Below are positions 15,737-25,917 of a stretch of 64,000 nt of DNA, piece after piece. The stretch spans positions 1 to 64,000 of the forward strand of contig DASPUC010000029.1 of NCBI GenBank assembly GCA_035623075.1, given 5' to 3'. The notes beneath the pieces are model-generated. The model saw only the letters and a list, made by a program, of their open reading frames with translations. It did no database searches and was not told where the DNA came from. The stretch's first letter is position 1. Each line of letters opens with the position of its first letter. The DNA is from Nitrospiraceae bacterium. GTDB lineage: Bacteria > Nitrospirota > Nitrospiria > Nitrospirales > Nitrospiraceae. The translations under genes and the position numbers were made by a program.

Positions 15737-16819
15737 ATGGACGCAGCACTCTTGAAGAAATGGGAAGGCGTGGCGGGGCGATACGACGAGCTGACTTCGC
15801 AGCTCATGGATTCCTCTTTCATGAGTCAGCCCGCGATACTGCATAAGATCAACAAGGAACGGACCGAGCTTGAACCAGTCGCACAGCTGTTTCGCCGGTA
15901 TCAGGAGCTCACGAAGCAATTGGCCGAAGCCGCTCACATGCTCGACGATCCGGCCGCCGGCGCGGAGATCCATTCGCTGGCTGTCGAAGAGCGCGCGCGG
16001 TTGAGTACGGAGCGGAGCGAGGTCGAAGCGCAGGTGCTGGAGTATCTGACGCCGAAAGATCCTCGCGATGAGAAGAACCTCTTCTTGGAGATCCGTGCCG
16101 GAACCGGCGGGGATGAGGCGGCCCTCTTTGCCGGTGATCTGTTTCGCATGTATGTGAAATTCGCGGAGCGGCACAAGCTGAAGGTCGAAATCGTTGAGGC
16201 CTCCGAAACTGGTAAGGGTGGCTATAAAACCGTGATCGCCGTGATCGAGGGCAAGGGTGGATATGGACTGTTCAAATATGAGAGCGGGGTGCATCGAGTC
16301 CAGCGAGTGCCGGTAACGGAGGCGGCCGGCCGTATTCATACCTCGACCGTCACGGTCGCCGTCATGCCCGAAGTCGATGAGGTCGAAGTTCAGATCGACC
16401 CCAAGGACTTACGCATCGATACGTTCTGTTCCTCTGGTGCCGGCGGGCAAAGCGTCAATACAACGTATTCGGCCGTACGGATTACGCACATTCCCACCGG
16501 AATCGTGGTGAGTTGCCAGGATGAGAGATCACAGTTGAAGAACCGGAACAAAGCAATGCGGACTTTGCGTGCCAGGATTGTCGAGGCTGAACGAGAAAAA
16601 CAGGAAGCAGAAATTGCACAGAGCCGCAAAGCCCAGGTCGGGACCGGCGATCGCAGCGAAAAGATTCGCACGTACAACTTTCCGCAAAATCGCGTGACAG
16701 ACCATCGAATCGGCGTGACGTTGCACAAGCTGGACTATGTCATGGCCGGTGATCTCGACGAGCTCATCGATGCCTTGCGCGTGCAACAGGGTCACGCCGC
16801 CGTGGCTGAGGCGTCATGA
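15737..16819 (+). CDS. prfA: Peptide chain release factor 1
   Basis: This 360-residue protein starts at the ATG with AAAGG upstream. It recognises UAA and UAG through the PxT motif ([14 protein letters not shown]) and triggers peptide release through GGQ ([20 protein letters not shown]). Length and the C-terminal [14 protein letters not shown] block match RF1. It overlaps prmC by four bases (ATGA), which fits co-translation with the enzyme that methylates its GGQ glutamine. Confidence 0.95.
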   Translation: MDAALLKKWEGVAGRYDELTSQLMDSSFMSQPAILHKINKERTELEPVAQLFRRYQELTKQLAEAAHMLDDPAAGAEIHSLAVEERARLSTERSEVEAQVLEYLTPKDPRDEKNLFLEIRAGTGGDEAALFAGDLFRMYVKFAERHKLKVEIVEASETGKGGYKTVIAVIEGKGGYGLFKYESGVHRVQRVPVTEAAGRIHTSTVTVAVMPEVDEVEVQIDPKDLRIDTFCSSGAGGQSVNTTYSAVRITHIPTGIVVSCQDERSQLKNRNKAMRTLRARIVEAEREKQEAEIAQSRKAQVGTGDRSEKIRTYNFPQNRVTDHRIGVTLHKLDYVMAGDLDELIDALRVQQGHAAVAEAS

Positions 16820-17721
16820 GGAGCGATTGTACCTCCACGGCAGATGCTGCATGCGTGACGGTCGGATCGCTTATCCGAAACATCCGTGCGCGGTTAGCGA
16901 CGGCTGGGATTGAGTCGAGCCAGCAAGAAGCGGTCTGGTTGGTCGAGTTTGTGATCGGTCTCTCAGGCGTGGCGCAAATCATCGAGCGCGACCGGCTGCT
17001 CTCCACAAGCGAAATCGCCAGGGTGCAGGCTCTTGTCGCTCGGCGCCTCGCGCGCGAACCACTCCAGTACATTCTTGGGACGCAGGAATTTTGCGGGATG
17101 GAGTGTGCGGTCACACCGGCCGTGCTTATTCCGAGGCCAGAGACTGAATTGCTTGTTGAGGAAGTGATTCGGCGTGTTTCTCCAGCACAGGAGGCTACTC
17201 TTGTCGATGTCTGCACCGGATCCGGGTGCATTGCTGTGGCGGTTGCTCGTCTCAGGCCCCGTATTCGCGTGATCGCAATCGATGTTTCGCGTGCCGCGCT
17301 GCAAAATGCTCGGCAGAATGCTCTCCGTCATGCGCTGAGTGATCCAATCACGTGGCTGGAAGGGGACATGCTGTCGCCGCTGGAAGAGATGAAGCTGGAC
17401 TGGTGCGTGGACGTGATAGTCGCGAATCCCCCGTATGTGACTGAAGCCGACTGGCTTGATCTGCAGCCGGAGGTCCGGGATTTCGAACCACGGCAGGCAC
17501 TGGTGGCAGGGCCTCATGGGACAGAGGGTCATGAGCGACTCCTGAAGGACGCGCGACGTTATCTATCTCCTGGTGGTGCGTTGATCATGGAAATCGGAGC
17601 AGGCCAAGGGGGAGCGATACGCCAGATCTTGGAATCAATCGATGGTTATGGGCCTGTGTGTCTTCTCAGGGATGCAGCAGGTATTGAACGGGTCGTGATC
17701 GCAGAACGGCGAGAGGTGTAG
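16816..17721 (+). CDS. prmC: Release factor glutamine methyltransferase
   Basis: This 301-residue protein has the S-adenosylmethionine motif ([16 protein letters not shown]), the acidic loop (VIAIDVS) and NPPY ([14 protein letters not shown], about residue 203), which binds the glutamine side chain. The N-terminal helical bundle for release-factor binding contains [15 protein letters not shown]. Its position behind prfA is the usual context. Confidence 0.93.
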   Translation: MRSDCTSTADAACVTVGSLIRNIRARLATAGIESSQQEAVWLVEFVIGLSGVAQIIERDRLLSTSEIARVQALVARRLAREPLQYILGTQEFCGMECAVTPAVLIPRPETELLVEEVIRRVSPAQEATLVDVCTGSGCIAVAVARLRPRIRVIAIDVSRAALQNARQNALRHALSDPITWLEGDMLSPLEEMKLDWCVDVIVANPPYVTEADWLDLQPEVRDFEPRQALVAGPHGTEGHERLLKDARRYLSPGGALIMEIGAGQGGAIRQILESIDGYGPVCLLRDAAGIERVVIAERREV

Positions 17722-17732
17722 ATACATTCGCC

Positions 17733-19010
17733 ATGGATCGCATCGTCATCACAGGTGGAGTTCCACTGCACGGAGAAGTGCAAGTGAGCGGCGCCAAAAA
17801 TTCGGCCTTGCCGCTCTTGGCCTCGACGATCCTGGGTGGTGAGAAGTGTGTTCTCACCAACGTGCCCCGCGTTGTTGATGTCATGACCATGGGCAAGCTG
17901 CTGCGCATGTTGGGCGCGTCCGTTGTACATGAAGGCAATCGTGCCGTCGTGCGGGCCGACGTCATTCATTCGACACAGGCACCCTATGACCTTGTGAAGA
18001 CCATGCGAGCCTCCGTCCTGGTCTTAGGGCCGCTACTCGCGCGATGGGGCGAAGCGAGAGTCTCGATGCCCGGAGGCTGTGCGATTGGTTCCCGGCCCGT
18101 CAATCTGCACCTCGCAGGACTCGCGAAGCTGGGAGCGGAAGTGTCTATCGAGCACGGCTACATTCGGGCAAAGGCGAAGCGATTGATAGGGGCCAGGATC
18201 TATTGCGATACCACGACCGTGACGGGCACCGAGAATCTCATGATGGCTGCATCACTCGCACAGGGCACAACAGTCATCGAAAATGCCGCGAAAGAGCCGG
18301 AAATCGTCGACCTAGCCAATTTTCTTGTCAAGCGGGGCGCGCGCATTACGGGAGCCGGGACGGATGTGATCACGATCGAAGGAGTTCGCGAGCTCCGAGG
18401 CAGCGATCACGAAGTGATTCCGGACCGCATTGAAGCCGGAACACATCTCGTAGCTGGGGCGATCACGAAAGGGTCGGTCACCGTGAATCGGTGTCGGCCC
18501 GACCATCTGGAGGCGCTCTTGATCAAACTGCGCGAAGCGGGCGCAACCGTCCACATTCAAAAAGAACGGGTACAGCTCAGCGTGGAGAAACGACTGAAGA
18601 GTGTGGACATCCGGACACTACCATTCCCGGGATTTCCGACCGATATGCAGGCGCAGATGGTGGCGCTCATGACCGTTTCCGAGGGGACGAGTGTGATTAC
18701 CGAAACGGTGTTCGAAAGCCGCTTCATGCATGTCGAAGAACTGTGGCGTATGGGAGCGGACATCAAAATCGAAGGGAATCGCGCGGTCGTCACCGGTCCG
18801 ACAGGGCTCGCCGGCGCTCCGGTCATGGCCTCCGATCTTCGGGCCAGCGCGGGGTTGATTCTTGCCGGTCTGGCGGCGGAAGGCGTGACCGAGGTCTTGC
18901 GCGTCTACCATCTCGACCGTGGCTATGAGCGGATCGAGGAAAAGCTCCGTGGGTTGGGGGCCAAGATTGAGCGCAGGAAGGAAGGGATGGCCACGACACC
19001 CGGGCCATGA
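17733..19010 (+). CDS. murA: UDP-N-acetylglucosamine 1-carboxyvinyltransferase
   Basis: This 425-residue protein catalyses the first committed step of peptidoglycan synthesis. Family features: [13 protein letters not shown] with the Lys-Asn pair near residue 22, the loop [17 protein letters not shown] carrying the catalytic Cys (not Asp, so fosfomycin-sensitive by this criterion), and the C-terminal [15 protein letters not shown]. It starts 11 bases after prmC with no strong binding site. Confidence 0.95.
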   Translation: MDRIVITGGVPLHGEVQVSGAKNSALPLLASTILGGEKCVLTNVPRVVDVMTMGKLLRMLGASVVHEGNRAVVRADVIHSTQAPYDLVKTMRASVLVLGPLLARWGEARVSMPGGCAIGSRPVNLHLAGLAKLGAEVSIEHGYIRAKAKRLIGARIYCDTTTVTGTENLMMAASLAQGTTVIENAAKEPEIVDLANFLVKRGARITGAGTDVITIEGVRELRGSDHEVIPDRIEAGTHLVAGAITKGSVTVNRCRPDHLEALLIKLREAGATVHIQKERVQLSVEKRLKSVDIRTLPFPGFPTDMQAQMVALMTVSEGTSVITETVFESRFMHVEELWRMGADIKIEGNRAVVTGPTGLAGAPVMASDLRASAGLILAGLAAEGVTEVLRVYHLDRGYERIEEKLRGLGAKIERRKEGMATTPGP

Positions 19011-19014
19011 ACCC

Positions 19015-19698
19015 ATGCTGACGATCGCGTTATCCAAAGGCAAGCTCCTCGATCCCACGCTGGAGGTATTCCGCCTGGCCGGATATGCGTCTACGAGTGT
19101 GACGACGGACAGCCGGAAGCTGGTTTTCCCCTGCCCTGAGATCGGGATCACCTTTCTTATCGTGAGGCCGACCGATGTGCCGACCTACGTCGAATATGGG
19201 GCTGCGGATGTCGGAATCTGCGGAAAGGATGTGCTCCTGGAGCAGGATAGCGATGTCTACGAGCCATTGGATTTAGGGTTCGGAGCGTGTAGAATTGCCG
19301 TCGCTGCGCTTCGGGGGCAGGGGTCGCGCAATCGATTGTCGTCGAAGATTCGGGTGGCCACGAAGTACCCGAACATCACGGAACAGTATTTCAATCAGCA
19401 CGGCGTGCCGGTCGAACTCATCAAGCTCTATGGATCGATCGAGCTCGCACCGATCGTCGGTTTAGCCGACCGGGTCGTTGACCTCGTCGAAACGGGGAGC
19501 ACCTTACAAGCACACGATCTCGTCGAAGTCGAACTCATTGCCCGCTCCACGGCCAGATTGATCGTGAATCGGGCCAGCCTCAAACTGAAACATGCAGCGG
19601 TGACGGAGCTGATCCGAAAATTGCGGACAGTGGCAGCAGTCAAGAAGGGTACCGCTCCACGAAGGTCGAGCCGGACCGCAAAACGAGCTCGCAAATGA
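19015..19698 (+). CDS. hisG: ATP phosphoribosyltransferase, short form
   Basis: From the ATG at 19015 the protein has 227 residues, beginning MLTIALSKGKLLDPTLEVF. It includes the signature DLVETGSTLQAHDL. This is the short HisG that lacks the C-terminal regulatory domain and normally works with HisZ; the last 25 residues are a basic tail, not a regulatory domain. It catalyses the first step of histidine synthesis. It lies 4 bases after murA and overlaps hisD by four. Confidence 0.93.
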   Translation: MLTIALSKGKLLDPTLEVFRLAGYASTSVTTDSRKLVFPCPEIGITFLIVRPTDVPTYVEYGAADVGICGKDVLLEQDSDVYEPLDLGFGACRIAVAALRGQGSRNRLSSKIRVATKYPNITEQYFNQHGVPVELIKLYGSIELAPIVGLADRVVDLVETGSTLQAHDLVEVELIARSTARLIVNRASLKLKHAAVTELIRKLRTVAAVKKGTAPRRSSRTAKRARK

Positions 19699-20984
19699 GC
19701 ATGAAGATCGTATCGTCAAGCGACCGCGCGTTTACCACGACGGTCAAGAAGGTCGCAGGCCGCGCACGGGTTCAGGGCGCGGCAGTGGAAAAGTCCGTCA
19801 AGACGATTCTCCAGGCAGTGGAACGGGGAGGGGACCGCGCAGTCTTCCGCTACACCAAGCAGTTCGATCGCGTAACGTTGAAGCCGGCGGCTGTCCGAGT
19901 GACTGCGGAAGAAATCAAAGAAGCCTATTATCGCATTCGCAAAGATGAAGGGGATGCCTTGCGATTTGCCGCGCAGCGCATCGCAGCGTTCCACGAGCGC
20001 CAACGCATGAAAACCTGGATGTATCAAGACCATGGAGCTACGTTGGGACAACTCGTCACACCGATTGATTCCGTCGGGGTGTATGTGCCTGGTGGTAAGG
20101 CGGTGTACCCTTCCTCAGTACTGATGTGCGCCATACCCGCGAGAGTCGCCGGCGTGCCGCGCATCGTCATGTGCACGCCTCCACAGAAAGATGGAATCAA
20201 CCCTTATCTGTTGGTGGCGGCGGATCTCGCCGGTGTGACGGAAATTTACCGCGTGGGAGGGGTGCAAGCGATCGGCGCGTTGGCTTTCGGAACGGCCACA
20301 ATCGCCAGGGTCGATAAGATTATCGGGCCTGGCAACATCTACGTAGCGACGGCAAAGCGCATGCTTTACGGGACCGTGGGGATCGATATGGTAGCGGGCC
20401 CGAGCGAGTTGCTCATCGTTGCAGACGACAACGCAAAGCCGGAGCATGTAGCGGCCGATCTCCTCTGCGAGGCGGAGCACGATGAAGACGCACAGGTGTA
20501 TTTAGTCACGACATCCCGTCAGTTGGCGAAAGATGTGGCCCAGGAGATTGGCGATCAGTTGAAGGGGTTGCAGCGCGAAAAGATTGCGGCGAAATCGATC
20601 TCGCGACATGCGGTGACGTTTGTTGTCACCACGATGGACGAGGCGATCGATCTAGCCAACGAGATCGCGGCAGAGCATGTGACGCTTTCGGTGGATGAGC
20701 CTTTCGATTATCTGGAGAAAATCCGGCATGGAGGCGCGTTCTTCCTCGGTCGGTATACCCCGCCGTCGCTGGCAGATTACGTGGCCGGCCCAAATCACGT
20801 CTTGCCGACAGGCGGCACGGCCCGCTTCTTCTCGGCCTTGTCCGTCCATGACTATACGAAGATTAGCAACATTGTGCATTGCACGAAAGAGGAGCTGAGT
20901 AAGGTGAAAGACCATCTCATTCGCCTCGCGCACATTGAAGGGTTCGACGCCCATGCAAAGTCGGCCCAAAGCAGGTTCTCATGA
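19695..20984 (+). CDS. hisD: Histidinol dehydrogenase
   Basis: This 429-residue protein oxidises histidinol to histidine in two NAD-dependent steps. Visible are [16 protein letters not shown], the [16 protein letters not shown] block, [27 protein letters not shown] and [20 protein letters not shown] with the catalytic and zinc His residues. The gene overlaps hisG and hisB by four bases each, so the three are translationally coupled. Confidence 0.95.
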   Translation: MSMKIVSSSDRAFTTTVKKVAGRARVQGAAVEKSVKTILQAVERGGDRAVFRYTKQFDRVTLKPAAVRVTAEEIKEAYYRIRKDEGDALRFAAQRIAAFHERQRMKTWMYQDHGATLGQLVTPIDSVGVYVPGGKAVYPSSVLMCAIPARVAGVPRIVMCTPPQKDGINPYLLVAADLAGVTEIYRVGGVQAIGALAFGTATIARVDKIIGPGNIYVATAKRMLYGTVGIDMVAGPSELLIVADDNAKPEHVAADLLCEAEHDEDAQVYLVTTSRQLAKDVAQEIGDQLKGLQREKIAAKSISRHAVTFVVTTMDEAIDLANEIAAEHVTLSVDEPFDYLEKIRHGGAFFLGRYTPPSLADYVAGPNHVLPTGGTARFFSALSVHDYTKISNIVHCTKEELSKVKDHLIRLAHIEGFDAHAKSAQSRFS

Positions 20985-21589
20985 AAAAAAACGGAGCAGC
21001 TCCCAGGCAAGCGTCGGTCCAGCGCGCGACCAAGGAGACAGACATTCGCGTCGAATGGACATTAGACGGCAGCGGGCAGGGGAAAATTAACACGTCGATC
21101 CGCTTCTTCGATCACATGCTGGAGCTACTGGCGAAACATGGGTTTTTCGACCTGACTGTTCTCGCTAAAGGTGATATCGATATCGATGAACACCACACGG
21201 TCGAAGATGTCGGCATTGTCATGGGCCAAGCCCTGCATCAGGCCTTGGGCGAGAAGGCGGGGATCAAGCGATTCGGGTTTGCCTCGGCGCCGCTCGATGA
21301 AACGCTGGCGCAAGTGACGGTCGATCTCAGCGGGCGTCCCTATCTCGTGTATAACGTGAAACTAACGGATCGGAAGATCAAGGCGTTCGACCTCGGGCTC
21401 TTCGAAGATTTTTTCCAAGCCTTCGTCACACACGGCGGGCTGAATCTGCACGTGAACCTTCTATATGGCCGTAACCCGCACCACATCATGGAGGCGATTT
21501 TCAAGGCGCTAGCCAAGGCACTCGATCAAGCAACGATGCTGGAGGAGCGGTTGGCGGGGAAAGTATTGTCCACAAAGGGAATATTGTAA
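20981..21589 (+). CDS. hisB: Imidazoleglycerol-phosphate dehydratase
   Basis: This 202-residue single-function enzyme has the two metal-binding motifs [11 protein letters not shown] and [14 protein letters not shown], plus [13 protein letters not shown] and the [11 protein letters not shown] core. It is not fused to a histidinol phosphatase. It is the last gene before a strong terminator, so the rest of the his genes are on a separate transcript. Confidence 0.95.
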   Translation: MKKNGAAPRQASVQRATKETDIRVEWTLDGSGQGKINTSIRFFDHMLELLAKHGFFDLTVLAKGDIDIDEHHTVEDVGIVMGQALHQALGEKAGIKRFGFASAPLDETLAQVTVDLSGRPYLVYNVKLTDRKIKAFDLGLFEDFFQAFVTHGGLNLHVNLLYGRNPHHIMEAIFKALAKALDQATMLEERLAGKVLSTKGIL

Positions 21590-21621
21590 GCGACCTCAGA
21601 GTTGAGAGGGCCGGAAGGGCA

Positions 21622-21660
21622 AGAGGGACAGGCTCCAGGAGCAACCTGTCCCTCTTTTTG
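21622..21660 (+). terminator. Intrinsic terminator after hisB
   Basis: An 11-base perfect stem, AGAGGGACAGG (21622-21632) with CCTGTCCCTCT (21645-21655), is followed by TTTTTG. It splits the his genes into two transcription units. Confidence 0.9.
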
Positions 21661-21778
21661 TTTGGACGGATGGGAGTAGCAGGACGCCGCAGGTTGCGGT
21701 ATTGTTAGTGCCGTCGGGTCAGGCAAGAGGCTTCCTCTAGCCCCTTAGGCCTCGAACCCCTCGCCTCCACGAAGGGCT

Positions 21779-22399
21779 ATGATTGCGATCATCGACTACG
21801 GGATGGGCAACTTGCGAAGTGTCCATAAGGCGTTTGAAGCTGTTGGACATCAAGCGGTCGTGACGCGTGACGTAACGACGATCAAGAACGCCAGTCACGT
21901 TGTCTTGCCCGGGGTCGGCGCCTTTGGCGACTGCATGGCAAATCTAGAGCGATACCGCTTGATCGAGCCGATCAGGTCGACCATTCAATCAGGGAAACCC
22001 TTTCTGGGAATCTGCCTCGGACTGCAATTGCTGTTTACGGAAAGCGAAGAATTCGGGCTCCACAAGGGGCTCGGCATCGTTCCTGGAAGGGTGAGACGGT
22101 TTATGGTCGACAAGCATGAAGGCAGGCGTCTAAAAATCCCGCATATGGGCTGGAACCAGGCCCATTTCCAGCGGGCCTGTCCGTTGTTCAGCGGAATTGC
22201 GGATGGCGCCAATTGGTATTTCGTACATTCTTATTTCGTAGATCCCAGTGATCGGCAGATCGCTGCGACCACAACGACCTACGGTATTCCGTTTGTATCG
22301 AGCATCTGGCGGGACAATGTGGTGGGTTGCCAGTTTCATCCGGAAAAGAGTCAAACGGTCGGGTTGCAGCTTATTAAGAACTTTGGGGCATGGAAGTGA
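21779..22399 (+). CDS. hisH: Imidazole glycerol phosphate synthase, glutaminase subunit
   Basis: This 206-residue class I amidotransferase provides ammonia to HisF. It has the nucleophile elbow (FLGICLGLQLLF, Cys near residue 81), an MGWNQ segment and the catalytic His-Glu (VVGCQFHPEKSQ). AAGGG precedes the start. It overlaps the following lipoprotein gene by 10 bases. Confidence 0.94.
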   Translation: MIAIIDYGMGNLRSVHKAFEAVGHQAVVTRDVTTIKNASHVVLPGVGAFGDCMANLERYRLIEPIRSTIQSGKPFLGICLGLQLLFTESEEFGLHKGLGIVPGRVRRFMVDKHEGRRLKIPHMGWNQAHFQRACPLFSGIADGANWYFVHSYFVDPSDRQIAATTTTYGIPFVSSIWRDNVVGCQFHPEKSQTVGLQLIKNFGAWK

Positions 22400-23133
22400 G
22401 TCTGGTGAGCCGGAGACGGTGGTCGACAGCAGCGGTCGGACTGGCTGTGTTCGCAGCTATCGGGTGCAGCGGCCAAAAAGTCACGACGAAGTCGTCATCA
22501 GAATTGACTCGGTATCCGGTTCGGACATTGGCGCTGGTGCCCTTCACGACATTGAACACGCCGCAAGTACGGGAGCTCGGCGATCCGTTCTTTGCGACGC
22601 CGCAGAGCGTACGTCGATCCGATATATCCGTGGCGGTGCCGTCGAGCGCAGAGCCGCCGACGCGGCAAACGGTTACTGTGCCGGCCTATGCGGCCGAGAA
22701 GATCACGCAACTTTTTTGGACGAGGTTGCGTATAAAAGAAGGCGTCACGGTCTCGCTTCCGAGCGAGTCGGTGAAGGCATCTTCAGCTAACGCGGATCTG
22801 ACCAAGACGACGTCGGAGGCGGTCGGGGCCGCTATCGCGGCACAACTCAAAACGGATGCGGCGTTGGTCGGCCGTGTGCTCGTGTTCCAAGAACGCGTAG
22901 GCAGCAGGCTAGGAGCCGATCCTCCAGCCGCTGTGGGATTTGAAGTGAAAGTCGTCGCGCCCGACGAGACGGTCCTCTGGATCGGCAATTATTACGAGCG
23001 TCAGCGGCCCATGACCGAGGATATGTTGGGTTTTCTCCAGCGGTGGGGTGCCTTCGTCACGGCAGAGGAGCTTGCTCAATATGGTGTCGACGAGGTCTTG
23101 AAGGAATTCCCGTTCGGTTCCCCCAGCAAGTAG
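22390..23133 (+). CDS. Putative lipoprotein inside the his cluster
   Basis: This 247-residue protein has a basic start, a hydrophobic segment and a lipobox (FAAIGC, Cys about residue 26), so it is probably lipid-anchored. The mature part contains RTLALVPFTTLNTP near the start and a mixed alpha/beta middle that reads like periplasmic lipoproteins of the LpoB or GNA1162 type (VPAYAAEKITQLFWTRLR). No histidine-pathway function is suggested. It overlaps hisH by 10 bases and is followed by hisA, so it is co-expressed with them. Confidence 0.6.
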   Translation: MEVSLVSRRRWSTAAVGLAVFAAIGCSGQKVTTKSSSELTRYPVRTLALVPFTTLNTPQVRELGDPFFATPQSVRRSDISVAVPSSAEPPTRQTVTVPAYAAEKITQLFWTRLRIKEGVTVSLPSESVKASSANADLTKTTSEAVGAAIAAQLKTDAALVGRVLVFQERVGSRLGADPPAAVGFEVKVVAPDETVLWIGNYYERQRPMTEDMLGFLQRWGAFVTAEELAQYGVDEVLKEFPFGSPSK

Positions 23134-23154
23134 CCTGTCGAAACTGGTTCTCGG

Positions 23155-23901
23155 ATGATCGTTATTCCGGCGATTGATTTAAAAGATGGACGTTGTGTGC
23201 GGCTCCGTCAAGGCGATATGGCGGCGGAGACGGTCTATTCCAGCGATGTGCCTGCTGTGGCCCGCCGCTGGCAAGAGCAGGGGGCAAGGTTGATCCATGT
23301 CGTCGACCTGAACGGGGCCGTAGATGGCGAACCGCGCAATCTTCCAGAGATTCAGTCGATCGTCGAAACCGTGAGTGTGAAGGTGCAAGTGGGTGGGGGT
23401 ATCAGGCATATCGATACGGTACGCCGGTACCTCGCTACGGGAATTTCCCGTGTGGTGCTGGGCACCGCCGCCTTGACGGATCGGATATTCTTGGAACGAG
23501 CGTGCAAGGAGTTCCCTCGCCGCATTCTGCTCGGGCTCGATGCCCGTGACGGGAAAGTGGCTGTCAGGGGTTGGACATCGGTATCTGAAACCAAGGCGAT
23601 TGACCTGTTGAAAGAATTGTCGGACTACGAGTTGGGCGCGGTCATCTATACCGATATTGCCCGTGACGGCATGCTGGGCGGGCCGAACATCCAGGCGCTG
23701 CGTGAAGTCGTTGAGCGTTCGTCTTTCCCCGTCATTGCGTCGGGTGGCATTACGCGTCTAGAAGACCTGCGCGCGATTCGGTCGCTTGGGCCTCGAGTCG
23801 AAGGGGCGATCGTGGGGAAGGCTCTTTACGATGGCAACCTCGATTATGCAACTGCCGCGGCATCAGTAGACGAGGGGTTTGAGGCGAGAGGCGAGAGGTG
23901 A
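23155..23901 (+). CDS. hisA: ProFAR isomerase
   Basis: This 248-residue beta-alpha barrel converts ProFAR to PRFAR. It begins MIVIPAIDLKDGRCVRLRQG with the catalytic Asp in AIDLKDG. The second phosphate site is VIASGGITRLEDL, and YTDIARDGML holds the other catalytic Asp. It shares ancestry with HisF, 80 bases downstream. Confidence 0.94.
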   Translation: MIVIPAIDLKDGRCVRLRQGDMAAETVYSSDVPAVARRWQEQGARLIHVVDLNGAVDGEPRNLPEIQSIVETVSVKVQVGGGIRHIDTVRRYLATGISRVVLGTAALTDRIFLERACKEFPRRILLGLDARDGKVAVRGWTSVSETKAIDLLKELSDYELGAVIYTDIARDGMLGGPNIQALREVVERSSFPVIASGGITRLEDLRAIRSLGPRVEGAIVGKALYDGNLDYATAAASVDEGFEARGER

Positions 23902-23980
23902 TCAGCAGGAATTGATTCGACGGAGGAGAGACTAACGCTAGCCCCTTATCCCGTGCTATGAGCGAGCGTAGTGTGCGAGT

Positions 23981-24742
23981 ATGCTGACCAAACGCATTAT
24001 TCCTTGCCTCGATGTGACGGGTGGCCGCGTCGTTAAGGGTGTGAGCTTCGTGAACCTGCGCGATGCGGGCGATCCGGTCGAGGTGGCGACGGTCTATGAT
24101 CGCGAAGGAGCGGACGAACTCTGCTTCCTCGACATTACGGCCTCTCATGAAAACCGGAAGACGATCATCGACGTGGTGGAACGGACCGCCGAGCGGGTAT
24201 TCATGCCATTAACGGTTGGCGGAGGAGTGCGCACGCTTGAAGACATCCGTGCCTTGCTCAATGCTGGAGCCGACAAAGTGAGTATCAACACCGCAGCGGT
24301 CGAACGGCCGGAATTCGTCAAGGAAGCGGCGGAACGGTTCGGGACGCAGTGCATTGTTGTAGCCATCGACGCAAAGCGCCGTGCTTCTCCGGCTGAAGGT
24401 TGGGAGGTCTTCACGCACGGAGGCCGAAAACCGACTGGAATCGACGTTGTGGAGTGGGCAAAGAAGATGGAGCAGTACGGCGCCGGTGAGATTTTGTTGA
24501 CCAGCATGGATCAGGACGGGCAGCAAACCGGCTATGACTTGGCTTTGACGGCCGCCGTGTCAGAAACGGTTTCGATTCCGGTGATCGCCTCGGGCGGTGT
24601 CGGCACATTAGATCATCTGTACGATGGCTTCGTGACCGGGAAGGCAGATGCGGTGTTGGCCGCATCGATATTCCACTACCGGACCCATACGATTCCCGAA
24701 GCCAAAGCGTATCTCCGTGCAAAAGGAGTCGCGGTTCGATAA
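23981..24742 (+). CDS. hisF: Imidazole glycerol phosphate synthase, cyclase subunit
   Basis: This 253-residue barrel begins [20 protein letters not shown], with Asp11 as expected. It contains [13 protein letters not shown], the second catalytic Asp in [15 protein letters not shown], and [13 protein letters not shown]. It forms the ammonia-using complex with HisH. The stop codon overlaps the hisIE start (TAATG). Confidence 0.95.
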   Translation: MLTKRIIPCLDVTGGRVVKGVSFVNLRDAGDPVEVATVYDREGADELCFLDITASHENRKTIIDVVERTAERVFMPLTVGGGVRTLEDIRALLNAGADKVSINTAAVERPEFVKEAAERFGTQCIVVAIDAKRRASPAEGWEVFTHGGRKPTGIDVVEWAKKMEQYGAGEILLTSMDQDGQQTGYDLALTAAVSETVSIPVIASGGVGTLDHLYDGFVTGKADAVLAASIFHYRTHTIPEAKAYLRAKGVAVR

Positions 24743-25395
24743 TGGATCTTACTCAGCTGAAGTTTGATGCTCAGGGTTTGATTCCAGCCGTGGTGCAGGA
24801 TTGGCGCGACGGCACAGTGCTAATGGTGGCCTTCATGAACAAGGAGGCGCTGCACAAAACAGTCACGACCAAATCCGTGCATTTCTGGAGCCGATCCCGT
24901 GAGACACTCTGGGAGAAGGGGGAAACATCCGGCCACAAGCTCGTAGTCAAGGATCTTTTCGTGGATTGCGACGGTGATGCTCTGTTGGTAAAGGCCGAGC
25001 CGACCGGTCCGACCTGCCATACCGGTGAGAAAACCTGCTTCTTCTCCCGCATTGATCAGCCGGGTGTGAAAACTTCCGAGGCTTGGGGCGGCATTCTCGA
25101 GCGGCTTTATCAGACGATCCAGGATCGTAAGCGACAACCATCCAACGACTCCTATACCTCCAGGCTCTTGGACGGAGGCGTCGATCGGGTACTGAAGAAA
25201 GTCGTGGAAGAAGCTGGCGAAGTGGTTCTGGCGGGGAAGGGCGGGAAGAAAGATGAGATCATCTATGAGACGGCGGATCTGCTCTTCCACACCTTAATTG
25301 CCCTCGGCTATCATGACATTACGCTTCAAGAGGTCTATCAAGAATTGGCGACTCGGTTCGGTAAGCCAGGTTTGCGGAAAGGGGCCGGTTCATGA
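24742..25395 (+). CDS. hisIE: Bifunctional phosphoribosyl-AMP cyclohydrolase / phosphoribosyl-ATP pyrophosphatase
   Basis: This 217-residue fusion has an N-terminal cyclohydrolase (about residues 1-110: VLMVAFMNKEAL, FWSRSRETLWEKGETSGH, and the metal ligands DCDGDALL and CHTGEKTCFF). The C-terminal pyrophosphatase is about residues 115-210 (SYTSRLLDGGVDRVLKKVVE, GEVVLAGKG, ETADLLFHTLIAL). It performs steps two and three of histidine synthesis. It overlaps the next gene by four bases. Confidence 0.95.
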   Translation: MDLTQLKFDAQGLIPAVVQDWRDGTVLMVAFMNKEALHKTVTTKSVHFWSRSRETLWEKGETSGHKLVVKDLFVDCDGDALLVKAEPTGPTCHTGEKTCFFSRIDQPGVKTSEAWGGILERLYQTIQDRKRQPSNDSYTSRLLDGGVDRVLKKVVEEAGEVVLAGKGGKKDEIIYETADLLFHTLIALGYHDITLQEVYQELATRFGKPGLRKGAGS

Positions 25396-25736
25396 GCGAC
25401 TGCATCTTTTGTAAGATTGCCAACAAGTCGATCCCGTCGAAGCTGATCTATGAAGACGACCAGGTCGTGGCATTCGACGATCTGCACCCTCAGGCCCCGG
25501 TCCACTCGCTGGTCATTCCCAAGCGACACGTGGTGTCGGTGCAGGAATTGGAGGAACAAGATCAAGGATTGTTGGGGCGACTGGTGCTGGCCTGTACAAA
25601 GATCGCCAAACTCAAGGGACTGGCCGAGAACGGATACCGGTTGGTGACTAACACTGGGCGGGATGGGGGACAGTCAGTTTTTCACCTGCACTTCCACATC
25701 TTGGGCGGCCGACATATGGCCTGGCCGCCTGGGTAG
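25392..25736 (+). CDS. Histidine triad (HIT) nucleotide-binding protein
   Basis: This 114-residue HIT protein has CIFCKIANKSIPSKLIYED at the start and the His-triad HLHFHILGGRHM near the end. Family members hydrolyse purine phosphoramidates such as AMP-NH2 or AMP-lysine. It is probably an HinT-type housekeeping protein placed at the end of the his operon (ATGA overlap with hisIE). Confidence 0.92.
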   Translation: MSDCIFCKIANKSIPSKLIYEDDQVVAFDDLHPQAPVHSLVIPKRHVVSVQELEEQDQGLLGRLVLACTKIAKLKGLAENGYRLVTNTGRDGGQSVFHLHFHILGGRHMAWPPG

Positions 25737-25810
25737 GGAGACGTCAAAAAAGCCTCGTTTTACCTTCCCCATGCCCATGTGCCGAGACATGGCCTCAAGT
25801 TCTACCAGGT

Positions 25811-25838
25811 TTGACAGAATTCTTGCCCGTCTGATAAC
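25811..25838 (+). promoter_or_regulatory. Candidate promoter of dnaG-rpoD
   Basis: TTGACA at 25811-25816 and GATAAC at 25833-25838, with a 16-base spacer. The dnaG start codon is 80 bases downstream. Confidence 0.5.
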
Positions 25839-25917
25839 CTGACCGATCAATTTTTTCGAGAAGATACGTTTCAAACCCCTGGTCTGGTTCGAGGGGGAAT
25901 GAGGAGCTGCGACTCCC

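Noticed and set aside
15236-16339. Long antisense frame opposite rpmE and prfA
   Set aside because: It is a shadow of strongly conserved genes, with low-complexity residues and no motif.
16432-16470. GGQ loop of RF1 reading [10 protein letters not shown] instead of GGQHVNTTDS
   Set aside because: The GGQ residues are intact, and this variant is common among bacterial RF1 proteins.
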